This document shows, one piece after another, positions 15,785 through 23,322 of a DNA stretch of 64,000 bases. Origin of the DNA: Candidatus Manganitrophus noduliformans (GTDB lineage: Bacteria > Nitrospirota > Nitrospiria > SBBL01 > Manganitrophaceae); assembly GCF_012184425.1 (NCBI RefSeq), contig NZ_VTOW01000002.1, positions 558,001 through 622,000 of the forward strand, in the 5' to 3' direction. Below the pieces are notes generated by a model that was not told where the DNA came from, ran no database searches, and worked only from the letters and a program-made list of their open reading frames with translations. Within the stretch, counting starts at the first letter, position 1; each line of letters starts with the position of its first letter. Position numbers and translations under genes: made by a program.

Positions 15785-18199
15785 TTAAACCTTTTCGATG
15801 ACCAGCTTGAAATGGCCGTCCGGCAATTTTTCATTCTTTAAAATCTTATGCCCCTCGGCCTGAACGCTTCGTGGAACATTCCGGATCGGCTCCCCGTCGT
15901 CGATGATGACCTCGAGCAGCTGGCCGGCATCCATTTCTTCCAACTGCAGTTTCGTCTTCACAAAGTTCATGGGGCAAGCGACACCCGAAAGGTCCAGACT
16001 GGCATCGACTTCTTTTTGTACGCTCATATCCACCTCATTCTGTATCACGGACGAAATCGGCTCTCTCTTCCTTAACTTCAAGCCGGCATCGAGACGATCA
16101 TATGCTTCATGACACTCCCGGACAAAGGCATCGGCCAGATCGAGAGTCTTCCGGACCGATTCGAGCTGCGGATCGAAGGAGACCCACTTTCCGAGATCCT
16201 CCGTGAAGTTTTCGAACCGTTCCGTGACGATCCCCTGCTCCACCAGCTTGTGCTGGAACTCCTTGAGGATCTGATCTTCATGCGGCAAATCGACGCCGAA
16301 CGGAATCAACAAGGCGCGGCAGCAGACCATGATCGCCTGTTTGATGTCGGCGATCGCCTCGTCCGACTGCCCACGGGCGAGGGCGGCGGAGGCCTTCTCG
16401 ATCGACTGGCTCCCCATCCGAAGATGGTGCTCGATCATATCGATCACTGTCCCGGCGCACTCCCCCGGACCGAGGTCGTCGAGCGAGAAATCCTGATCGC
16501 CGTTGTAATCTTGATAATACTCCGGCGCCTCCTGCGGCGTGGGGATCTGGATGAACTTCTCCAGCCGGGCGGAGAGGGCGTCGCGGCCGAAGCGCTCGAT
16601 GAACTGGTTGAACGCTTCCTCCCCCTGCCGATTCTCGCGATAGGCCTTGATGAGCTCGATCACCGCCGAAGGAATGTTCTTGGCAGGGATCTTCAGCTTG
16701 GAGGCCCCGATCACCGAGCGCTCCGCGCTCACCCCCCCTCCCAAATGGAGTTGGTAGTGCGGCGCCAGCTTGCCGTGAACCTTTTTGCCGACCCCATGAA
16801 AACCGATCCCGGCGATATGGTGATGGCCGCACGAATTCGGACAGCCGGAGATCCGTATCCGAAGACCGTTGATGTCTTCGAATTCCGGAAGATCTTTCTC
16901 GAATCGGTCGACAATGGCCGCGCCCAATCCCATCGAGGAGGTCAATGCCAGCTGGCAGCTGTCGGCGCCCGGGCAGGCAATTACATCGACGGCGCGTTCC
17001 GCCCCCGCGCCGGCCAACCCGATTCGATCGAGCGCGGCGTAAAGCGCCGGAAGGTCCTGCCGGCGGACATGGTGAAGAATCAAGTTTTGCTGATGGGTCG
17101 TCCGGATCGCATCCGGGGAAAACCGATCGACGATATCGGCCATTCCGCGCAGCTGGGCGGCGGTGATGTCTCCGAGAATTAATTTGATCTGGACGGCGCA
17201 GATGCCGGGCATCGGCTGCGGGATGATATTCGTCCGAAACCACTTCTCATACGCCGCGTTTCCGTGGTGACCATTCCCCCCGTTCTGAACCAAGTCAAGC
17301 TCAAGGGAGGGAGCCTTCGGTTGCGGGGCCGGCAGAGCGGGATAGACTTTGCCCGATTCCTTAAGGAGGGCCAATTCTTCCGCCACCTTATTGTTGAATT
17401 GATCGCTCCCCCACTTTTCAATAATGAATTTCATCCGGGCCTTGCTCTTTGTTTTCCGGTCTCCGTTCGCATCGAAAATTTTGAGGATCGCTTCGCAGAA
17501 AGGCAAAACCTCTTCCATCGGCAAAAATTCGGTATAGAGCTTCGCCAGTTTCGGATGAGACCCCAACCCTCCTCCGACAAAAACTTTGAAGCCGTACTCC
17601 GTCCGGCCCTGAACGTCACGGCTCGTCGCGATGAACCCGATATCATGGATCGACGCCAAACCGCACTCGCTCTGGCACCCGGAGAAGGAGATTTTGAATT
17701 TGCGGGGAAGATCTTGGTTGATCGGATTCCGCAGCAGGTAGTAGGCGACCTTCTCTGAAATCGCGGTCACATCGAATAATTCAGTGGGGCAGACTCCTGC
17801 AAGATGACAGGCGGTCACGTTGCGGACGGTGTTGCCGCACGCCTCGCGGGTCGTTAATCCAGATTCGGCCAGCCGGGTCATCACGGCGGTGATGTCGTCC
17901 AATTTCACAAAATGGTACTGGATATCCTGCCGGGTGGTGACATGTCCCTTGCCGGTCGAATAATGCTCGGCGATTTCCGCCAAAGCGCGAAGCTTCCGAC
18001 TATTCAGAACCCCCGACGGGATCTTGACCCGGACCATCTGAAACCCTTTTTGCCGTTGTCCATAGATCCCATGTTGGAGCCGGAAACGCTTGAACTTTTC
18101 TTCAGGAATCTCTTTTTTCTTCAGACGTTCCACCTGAAGACCAAAGTTCTCAATTTCCTTGACGATTTCTTCCGGAAGGGTGGTTTGAATTGGGCCCAT
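15785..18199 (-). CDS. Siroheme nitrite/sulfite reductase with C-terminal TusA domain
   Basis: 804 residues. Two ferredoxin-like/siroheme halves are followed by a helical region (about 580-715, including IKQAIMVCCRALLIPFG, HEPN-like) and a TusA domain (about 733-804; SLDLSGVACPMNFVKTKLQ, Cys742). Unusually, both halves have a full C-x5-C plus C-x3-C set for a [4Fe-4S]-siroheme centre: Cys131/137/175/179 (ACHLAGVC, SGCQSECG) and Cys409/415/453/457 (ACPGADSC, SGCPNSCG). Six-electron reduction of sulfite or nitrite is expected; the sulfur-carrier domain favours sulfite/sulfane sulfur but this is inference. No siroheme genes are adjacent. Confidence 0.88.
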   Translation of the reverse strand: MGPIQTTLPEEIVKEIENFGLQVERLKKKEIPEEKFKRFRLQHGIYGQRQKGFQMVRVKIPSGVLNSRKLRALAEIAEHYSTGKGHVTTRQDIQYHFVKLDDITAVMTRLAESGLTTREACGNTVRNVTACHLAGVCPTELFDVTAISEKVAYYLLRNPINQDLPRKFKISFSGCQSECGLASIHDIGFIATSRDVQGRTEYGFKVFVGGGLGSHPKLAKLYTEFLPMEEVLPFCEAILKIFDANGDRKTKSKARMKFIIEKWGSDQFNNKVAEELALLKESGKVYPALPAPQPKAPSLELDLVQNGGNGHHGNAAYEKWFRTNIIPQPMPGICAVQIKLILGDITAAQLRGMADIVDRFSPDAIRTTHQQNLILHHVRRQDLPALYAALDRIGLAGAGAERAVDVIACPGADSCQLALTSSMGLGAAIVDRFEKDLPEFEDINGLRIRISGCPNSCGHHHIAGIGFHGVGKKVHGKLAPHYQLHLGGGVSAERSVIGASKLKIPAKNIPSAVIELIKAYRENRQGEEAFNQFIERFGRDALSARLEKFIQIPTPQEAPEYYQDYNGDQDFSLDDLGPGECAGTVIDMIEHHLRMGSQSIEKASAALARGQSDEAIADIKQAIMVCCRALLIPFGVDLPHEDQILKEFQHKLVEQGIVTERFENFTEDLGKWVSFDPQLESVRKTLDLADAFVRECHEAYDRLDAGLKLRKREPISSVIQNEVDMSVQKEVDASLDLSGVACPMNFVKTKLQLEEMDAGQLLEVIIDDGEPIRNVPRSVQAEGHKILKNEKLPDGHFKLVIEKV

Positions 18200-18315
18200 T
18201 GAATCCTCTCATCGAACTTAAAAGATTTCACAAAGGATACACCAGATTCCCCAAACAATCAATATAAAACTCGCCGCCCCAAGCAATGAAATTCCCCTTT
18301 AAAACAACGAAGATA

Positions 18316-18351
18316 ATAAAAAAGGGGAGCCGTGTCCGGCTCCCCTTTTTT
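18316..18351. terminator. Bidirectional-looking terminator below the TPR lipoprotein gene
   Basis: Arms GGGGAGCCG and CGGCTCCCC around TGTC, flanked by an A-run on the left and a T-run on the right. It lies 50 bases downstream of the lipoprotein stop (minus strand). Confidence 0.85.
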
Positions 18352-18400
18352 AGCTGATTCGACCTACGGATTCTTTCCGCCGATCCGTTCCGGTCGATTC

Positions 18401-18793
18401 CTACTGCTGGCCACTCGTATCTTGTTGACCCATTTCAGGCTGGCCGCCTCCCATTCCAAACTCCTTCTGGAGGAGCTGTTGCGCTTTTTCGAAATGTTGA
18501 TTGGCCTGTTGGGTCTTTCCCTGCCGATAGAGGGCGAGCGCGAGATTCAAATGAGCTTCCGGGATATCGGGATTGATTTTGGTCACGTTCTCAAAATGTT
18601 GCTGCGCATTCACATACTTTTCTTCGTTGTACGCATCAACGCCTTCGTTAAATTCATCTTGAACGGTTTCCGGTAAATTCCCCGGCGCCGCGGCTTGCGG
18701 TTGGCCGCCTCCGCCGTTAAAAATCTTACTGGTCGTTCCACACGCCGTCGTAAGGAACATCAACGCTATCGACAATACGATTACTTTTTTCAT
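18401..18793 (-). CDS. TPR-repeat lipoprotein
   Basis: 130 residues from ATG 18793, which has AAGGAGG at good spacing; the frame stays open to 18826 but that start lacks a site. A lipoprotein signal (MKKVIVLSIALMFLTTAC, lipid-anchored Cys18) precedes a Gly/Pro/Gln-rich linker and two tetratricopeptide-like repeats (FNEGVDAYNEEKYVNAQQHF, AHLNLALALYRQGKTQQANQ). The tail is Gln/Gly-rich. Probably a periplasmic scaffold; no partner is evident. Confidence 0.85.
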   Translation of the reverse strand: MKKVIVLSIALMFLTTACGTTSKIFNGGGGQPQAAAPGNLPETVQDEFNEGVDAYNEEKYVNAQQHFENVTKINPDIPEAHLNLALALYRQGKTQQANQHFEKAQQLLQKEFGMGGGQPEMGQQDTSGQQ

Positions 18794-18840
18794 TCTATAC
18801 CTCCTTCTGGTGAGCCTGGTGAGCATATTCCGTAGTCTTT

Positions 18841-18870
18841 ATTGTAATAATCGCGGTTGCCCCGCATCAA
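18841..18870 (-). promoter_or_regulatory. Candidate promoter of the TPR lipoprotein
   Basis: Minus strand: -35 TTGATG (18870-18865), 18-base spacer, -10 TACAAT (18846-18841), about 48 bases upstream of the start codon. Confidence 0.5.
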
Positions 18871-18947
18871 TTACCTCGAAGAGCTAATCCTGTCAGGTAG
18901 GCTTGCATCATCGGAATATCGATCGCGATGTCACTTTGAAAAAGAAT

Positions 18948-18975
18948 TTGACAGGCAAATGAATTCGCGTAGAAT
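18948..18975 (+). promoter_or_regulatory. Promoter of the FG-GAP lipoprotein, predicts leaderless mRNA
   Basis: -35 TTGACA (18948-18953), 16-base spacer, -10 TAGAAT (18970-18975), then 7 bases to ATG 18983. Confidence 0.7.
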
Positions 18976-18982
18976 ACCGGCC

Positions 18983-20116
18983 ATGATGAACCAATCTCTT
19001 TCAGTCCTCACGGTGATCTTCCTCTTCCTGGAAGCAGGTTGTGTCAAACCCGAACCGCCCCCGCCGAATCCTTTCCGAGAGCCGATCACCTACGCGGTTG
19101 GGCATAGCCCCTCGTTCGTCGGCGCCGCCGACCTGAATCAAGACGGCTTCCTCGATCTGGCGGTGGCCAATACCGAAGACAACAACGTCTTTCTTCTCAT
19201 CAACAACAAAGACGGAAGCTTTCAAGATCCGGTCCAGCTCAAAACCGGACGGCAGCCCCGATCGATCGCCTTCGGGGATTTTAACGAAGACGGAAAGGTT
19301 GATCTGGCCGCCCTCAACAACGATGAAGATAACCTCTCTCTTTTTCTCAACCAAGGCCACGTCCTTTTTGCTCCTCCCGTTATTTATCAGGTCGGCCGCG
19401 CCCCCTTCATGGCGACGGTCGCCGACTTCAACGGAGATCGGCATCTGGATATGGCGGTCGTCTCGCGCTACGATCGTCTGATGATCCTGCTCGGGAAAGG
19501 AAATGGCACATTTGAGAATGGAATGGTCCTCGATCCGGGAGCGATCCCCACCGGAATCATCTCCGGGCTTTTCAACGGAGACGAGTTCCTCGATCTTGCC
19601 GTTGCGAACAACGGCCCCGGAAGCCATGAATTTATTTTTTTATGGGGACGGGGGGACGGCACCTTCGAGAAGGGAGAAAAAGGGACCGCCGGGATGAACC
19701 CGCTGAGCCTGATCTCGGAAGACTTCAATCAAGACGGCCTCCCCGATATTGTGGTCGTGAACGGCCTTGGAGATTCCCTCTCCCTTTTTCTTCAAGAGAA
19801 AGAGGGCCGCTACGGGAAAGCGCATCATTTCGGGGCGGAGGGAGGACCGGTCGCCGCCGTCGCGGCCGATTTCAGCGGAGACGGTCTCCTCGATCTGGTC
19901 GTCGCCAACAGCCGGAGTTCGAATATCTCCTTTTTAGCCGGAAAAGGGGACGGGACCTTCCATCACCCTCCTTTGAATATCCGCACCGGCGTCGGACCCT
20001 TTTCAATCGCGACTGGAGATTTTAACCAGGACGGTTTCCTCGACATCGTCGTCGCCAATAACGAAGATCAAAACCTTTCGCTCCTGATCGGAAAACAAAG
20101 AAAGAGGAGGGATTGA
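18983..20116 (+). CDS. FG-GAP/VCBS repeat lipoprotein (beta-propeller)
   Basis: 377 residues. A lipoprotein signal (MMNQSLSVLTVIFLFLEAGC, Cys20) is followed by seven repeats built on DxNxDGxxDLAVAN, for example DLNQDGFLDLAVAN, DFNEDGKVDLAALN, DFNGDRHLDMAVVS and DFNQDGFLDIVVANNED, enough for one seven-bladed propeller with Ca-binding loops as in integrin alpha subunits. A surface or periplasmic binding role is likely. The frame is open from 18857, but the promoter at 18948-18975 places the start at 18983. The stop overlaps the -35 box of the next gene. Confidence 0.85.
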   Translation: MMNQSLSVLTVIFLFLEAGCVKPEPPPPNPFREPITYAVGHSPSFVGAADLNQDGFLDLAVANTEDNNVFLLINNKDGSFQDPVQLKTGRQPRSIAFGDFNEDGKVDLAALNNDEDNLSLFLNQGHVLFAPPVIYQVGRAPFMATVADFNGDRHLDMAVVSRYDRLMILLGKGNGTFENGMVLDPGAIPTGIISGLFNGDEFLDLAVANNGPGSHEFIFLWGRGDGTFEKGEKGTAGMNPLSLISEDFNQDGLPDIVVVNGLGDSLSLFLQEKEGRYGKAHHFGAEGGPVAAVAADFSGDGLLDLVVANSRSSNISFLAGKGDGTFHHPPLNIRTGVGPFSIATGDFNQDGFLDIVVANNEDQNLSLLIGKQRKRRD

Positions 20117-20162
20117 CAAAGGGACCCGAAATCATTTATTAATAATCATTCTCATTATTAAT
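20113..20162 (+). promoter_or_regulatory. perR promoter with Fur/PerR-type operator
   Basis: -35 TTGACA (20113-20118), about 17 bases, an AT-rich -10 (TTATTA, 20136-20141), then a 25-base operator at 20138-20162 with perfect 9-base arms ATTAATAAT and ATTATTAAT around CATTCTC. The operator overlaps the -10 box and start site, which suggests negative autoregulation of the operon. Confidence 0.7.
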
Positions 20163-20175
20163 AAGTGAATATCCA

Positions 20176-20571
20176 ATGAGCCCTTTTTTTCGAAAAAGCC
20201 GCCAGCGGCAGATGATTCTCGATACCCTCTCCGACATGAAAACCCATCCGACCGCGCAAGAAATCTTCGCCCGGGTCCGGGAGGTCGACTCCCAGGTCGG
20301 GCAAGCCACCGTTTACCGAAATCTCCGGATCTTAAAAGAACAGGGTGAAATTATCGAGCTGAGTTTCGGAACCGGCGAGAAACGCTACGATCGAAACGTC
20401 AGCCGCCACGAGCATTTTACCTGCCGACGATGTGGAAAAATCGAAGATATTTACCCGAACTACCGCTCGCTGACCGGAAGTCTTTCGGAAAAAGGCTTCC
20501 AGATCGATGAGTGGAGAATAGAGGCCTTCGGCATCTGCCAAGGTTGCATTGAACCCAATCAACCGCATTGA
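20176..20571 (+). CDS. perR: Fur-family peroxide-responsive regulator (PerR-like)
   Basis: 131 residues. The winged helix contains HPTAQEIFARV and GQATVYRNLRILKEQGEI; the dimerisation domain has a structural zinc site with Cys83/Cys86 (CRRC) and Cys121/Cys124 (CQGC). The regulatory metal ligands of PerR (His37, Asp85, His91, His93, Asp104 in Bacillus) correspond to His24, Asp72, His78, His80 and Asp91 here; presence of Asp72 in RYDRNVSRHEH favours PerR over Fur. It is followed by rubrerythrin, a typical PerR target, and preceded by a matching palindromic operator. Confidence 0.82.
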   Translation: MSPFFRKSRQRQMILDTLSDMKTHPTAQEIFARVREVDSQVGQATVYRNLRILKEQGEIIELSFGTGEKRYDRNVSRHEHFTCRRCGKIEDIYPNYRSLTGSLSEKGFQIDEWRIEAFGICQGCIEPNQPH

Positions 20572-20614
20572 TTTGCGGTCTGACACAACAGACGAGAAAG
20601 GGGGAAGGAAAAAG

Positions 20615-21043
20615 ATGGCAAAACCACTCAACGGAACCAAAACCCACGACAACCTGAAGCATGCGTTCGCCGGAGAATCCCAGGCGAACCGCCGGTATCT
20701 TTATTTTGCTCGGAAGGCCGATATCGAAGGCCAGCCCGACATCGCCGGCGTTTTTCGCGACACGGCGGAAGGCGAAACCGGCCACGCTTTCGGCCATTTT
20801 GATTTTCTAAAAGAGGTCGGCGATCCGGCCACCGGATCACCCGTCGGGGATACCGCCGTCAATCTTCAGTCGGCGATCGACGGCGAGACCTATGAGTACA
20901 CACAGATGTACCCCGGCTTCGCCAAGATGGCGCGCGAGGAAGGATTCGATGAGATCGCCGCATGGTTTGAAACCCTCGCCCGCGCCGAAAAATCCCACGC
21001 GGGCCGGTTCCAGAAGGCCCTCGATTCGATCAAAGGGAAATAA
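20615..21043 (+). CDS. rbr: Rubrerythrin (diiron domain only)
   Basis: 142 residues from ATG 20615. The four-helix ferritin-like domain shows [57 protein letters not shown] and [14 protein letters not shown], giving the Glu/His ligands of a diiron peroxidase site. The C-terminal rubredoxin domain of classical rubrerythrin is absent, so electrons must come from another carrier. It reduces hydrogen peroxide in the cytoplasm. Second gene of the perR operon. Confidence 0.9.
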   Translation: MAKPLNGTKTHDNLKHAFAGESQANRRYLYFARKADIEGQPDIAGVFRDTAEGETGHAFGHFDFLKEVGDPATGSPVGDTAVNLQSAIDGETYEYTQMYPGFAKMAREEGFDEIAAWFETLARAEKSHAGRFQKALDSIKGK

Positions 21044-21071
21044 CCGCCTCTCTTATTGACTCCAAACCGGA

Positions 21072-21101
21072 GGGTGCGCCGGCGAGACCGCCGGCGCACC
21101 C
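21072..21101. repeat. Strong hairpin between rubrerythrin and the Fe-S gene
   Basis: Perfect 13-base arms GGGTGCGCCGGCG and CGCCGGCGCACCC with loop AGAC. No U-run follows (CCATCTTTC). It may stabilise or partially terminate the perR-rbr transcript. Confidence 0.7.
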
Positions 21102-21127
21102 CCATCTTTCAAAGATTAGGATCATCC

Positions 21128-22378
21128 ATGTCGCCGGACCCCTTAAGCCTGATTTCAGAAAACAAGAGAACCCTCGATCAGGAATTCGCGCGCGTCGCCG
21201 ACATCTGCAACGGATGCCGCCGCTGTTTTAATCTCTGCCCTTCGTTCGATCAGATGTTCATCCGGATAGACGATCGGACCGGCGAGGCCGACAGCCTCGC
21301 CAAAAAAGACCAGGACGACATCACCGATCTCTGCTACTATTGCAAGCTCTGTTATAACCACTGCCCCTACACTCCGCCGCATCACTTCAACCTCGACTTC
21401 CCTCGCTTGATGCTTCTCGGAAAAGCCGAGCGGGCCAAGACCCACCGCCCCACCTTTCGCGATCGGATTCTGGTCGACACCGATTGGGTCGGCCGATGGG
21501 GACGCCGGTTGGCGCCGCTTCTCAACTGGGCCAATTCGGTCCGCGCCGTCCGCCTCTTGATCCATCGATGGTTCGGCATTCACAAAGATCGCATTCTCCC
21601 CAAGATCGCGACCGAGACTTTCACCGAATGGCGGGCAAAAAATCAGCCCCCTCAATCGGCGCCGGCGACCAAAAAGGTCGCGCTGTTTCATACCTGCTAT
21701 GTCAACTACAACGCCCCCGATATCGGGAAAGCGTCGGTGCAGGTGTTGGAGAAGAACGACATCGAAGTCATCACCCCCCCGCAGCGCTGCTGCGGGATGC
21801 CCTATTTCGATGTCGGCGATATCGAATCGGCCCGGGAAAAAGCCCGATTCAATATCCGGTCGCTCGAAGAGGTGATTCAGGCCGGCTACGACATCGTCGC
21901 CCCGATGCCGACTTGCAGCCTGATGTTAAAAAAAGAGTATCCCGCTTTATTGGGAGACGAAGCAAGGACCGTTTCCGAGCACACGTTCGACCTCTGCGAG
22001 TACCTGATGCGGCTCAACAGCGAGGGAAAGTTAAACAAGGAATTTAAAAACCCGATCGGAAAGATTTCCTATCAAATCCCCTGTCATCTGCGGGATCAGA
22101 ACATCGGCTACAAATCGCGCGATCTGATGAAGCTGATTCCGGGAACCACTATCGATGTGATCGAGAAGTGCTCGGCGCACGACGGCACCTGGGGGATCAA
22201 GACCGAGTACTTCGACGAATCGATGAAGACGGCGAAGCCGCTCTTCCGCGCCATTGAGGAGGGGAATCCCGATATGGTTGCAACCGACTGCCCCCTGGCC
22301 GGAATGCAAATCCTCCAGGGGACCGGGAAAGAGCCGCTTCATCCGATTCAAATTGTGAAAAAGGCATACGGATTATGA
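21128..22378 (+). CDS. Heterodisulfide reductase-related Fe-S protein with two CCG domains
   Basis: 416 residues. N-terminal ferredoxin part has two [4Fe-4S] motifs, CNGCRRCFNLCP and CYYCKLCYNHCP, followed by two cysteine-rich CCG-like domains (HTCYVNYNAPDIGKA ... PPQRCCGMPYFDVGD, and IPCHLRDQNIG ... IEKCSAHDGTWG) as in GlpC and HdrB/D. The last CCG motif is degenerate (CSAHDG). It probably passes electrons between a soluble donor and the adjacent diiron rubrerythrin; this is inferred from conserved neighbourhood with DUF3501. ATG 21128 has AGGAT upstream; the frame is open to 21056 across the hairpin. Confidence 0.85.
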   Translation: MSPDPLSLISENKRTLDQEFARVADICNGCRRCFNLCPSFDQMFIRIDDRTGEADSLAKKDQDDITDLCYYCKLCYNHCPYTPPHHFNLDFPRLMLLGKAERAKTHRPTFRDRILVDTDWVGRWGRRLAPLLNWANSVRAVRLLIHRWFGIHKDRILPKIATETFTEWRAKNQPPQSAPATKKVALFHTCYVNYNAPDIGKASVQVLEKNDIEVITPPQRCCGMPYFDVGDIESAREKARFNIRSLEEVIQAGYDIVAPMPTCSLMLKKEYPALLGDEARTVSEHTFDLCEYLMRLNSEGKLNKEFKNPIGKISYQIPCHLRDQNIGYKSRDLMKLIPGTTIDVIEKCSAHDGTWGIKTEYFDESMKTAKPLFRAIEEGNPDMVATDCPLAGMQILQGTGKEPLHPIQIVKKAYGL

Positions 22379-22402
22379 GGGCGACGCACGCGTCGCCCCT
22401 AC
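22379..22402. repeat. Palindromic repeat, GGGCGACGC type
   Basis: Perfect arms GGGCGACGC and GCGTCGCCC around AC, followed by CTAC. It begins on the base after the stop of the Fe-S gene. Related to the other GTAGGGG...CCCCTAC palindromes. Confidence 0.7.
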
Positions 22403-22418
22403 AACCTGGAGCAGAACG

Positions 22419-23009
22419 ATGAAGAAAATCGACGCTGAAGAACTTCATTCACTGGCTGAGTACGAAAAAATAAGAGATTCCTATCGTCAAGGGATCATGG
22501 AGGAAAAGAAGAAGAGGCGGATCCAAGTCGGCCCTTACGTCTCTTTGACCTTCGAGAATCGGGAGACCATTCTCTTCCAGATACACGAGATGTTGCGCGT
22601 AGAGCGGGTCGAAGATCCCGCCAAGGTCCAGGAGGAGGTTGACGTCTATAATGATCTCATCCCGGACGAAGGGGAGCTCTCCGCGACCCTTTTTATCGAA
22701 ATCACCGAGGAAGCCAAGATTAAAGAGGTTTTGGACCGGCTGATCGGAATCGACAAACCGAATGTCGTTTATTTCCAGATCGGGAAGAAAAAGGTCCCTG
22801 CTGTTTTTGAGGGGGGCCGAAGCACCGAGGAGAAGATCAGCGCGGTCCATTATGTCCGGTTCAAATGGAATCCGACGCTCATTGAAGCGTTCCGAAGCGA
22901 AAAGGAAAACTATCTGGTTGCGGAACACCCCCACTATAAAGAACGGGCGTCGATTTCGGAAGAGACGAAAAAAGCGCTGCTGGAAGATTTGGATCAGGCG
23001 GACGGATAA
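22419..23009 (+). CDS. DUF3501 family protein
   Basis: 196 residues, soluble, rich in Glu/Lys. It contains RRIQVGPYVSLTFENRETI, QIHEMLRVERVEDPAKVQEE, YNDLIPDEGELSATLFIEI and VHYVRFKWNPTLIEAFR, the conserved blocks of DUF3501. The family is regularly encoded beside rubrerythrin and the HdrD-like Fe-S protein, as here, so it is likely a partner in peroxide detoxification. No catalytic motif is apparent. Last gene of the operon before a terminator. Confidence 0.88.
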   Translation: MKKIDAEELHSLAEYEKIRDSYRQGIMEEKKKRRIQVGPYVSLTFENRETILFQIHEMLRVERVEDPAKVQEEVDVYNDLIPDEGELSATLFIEITEEAKIKEVLDRLIGIDKPNVVYFQIGKKKVPAVFEGGRSTEEKISAVHYVRFKWNPTLIEAFRSEKENYLVAEHPHYKERASISEETKKALLEDLDQADG

Positions 23010-23015
23010 AAGAGG

Positions 23016-23055
23016 GCTGGGGCCGGTGAAGTCCTCCAGCCGGCCCCAGCTTTCA
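23016..23055. terminator. Terminator between convergent DUF3501 and tusA genes
   Basis: Arms GCTGGGGCCGG and CCGGCCCCAGC around 13 bases, followed on the plus strand by TTTC. It serves the DUF3501 operon and may also stop the convergent transcript. Confidence 0.7.
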
Positions 23056-23058
23056 AAA

Positions 23059-23292
23059 CTATTTCTTCTTGCGAATGTAGACCTTGAACACCTTTCCTTC
23101 CTGAATTAAATCCAAGAACTCGTTTCCGCTGCTCTTGCACCAGGCGGGCATATCTTTCTTGATCCCTTCATCGTCGGAGAGGATCTCCAGCACTTGGTCG
23201 ATCTCCATCTGCTTGATCTTCTTTGAAGTCAAAATCACCGGAATCGGACAGAAGAGTCCCAGGGTGTCGAGTGTCTGATCCGCAACAATCAT
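23059..23292 (-). CDS. tusA: TusA-family sulfur carrier protein
   Basis: 77 residues. The TusA signature LDTLGLFCPIPVILTSKKIK carries the persulfide-accepting Cys15 in the CPxP motif. A stretch with an additional Cys (MPAWCKSSGNEF) matches the C-terminal half of the fold. It lies 30 bases downstream of an atypical cysteine desulfurase gene, the natural sulfur donor for TusA, so the two probably work together in sulfur transfer. Confidence 0.9.
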   Translation of the reverse strand: MIVADQTLDTLGLFCPIPVILTSKKIKQMEIDQVLEILSDDEGIKKDMPAWCKSSGNEFLDLIQEGKVFKVYIRKKK

Positions 23293-23322
23293 CCGTTCAT
23301 CCCTAATCGTACTCCGCCCCCT

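Noticed and set aside
22379-22402. Terminator between the Fe-S gene and DUF3501
   Set aside because: Hairpin without a U-run, and DUF3501 is normally co-transcribed with its upstream neighbour; treated as a repeat.
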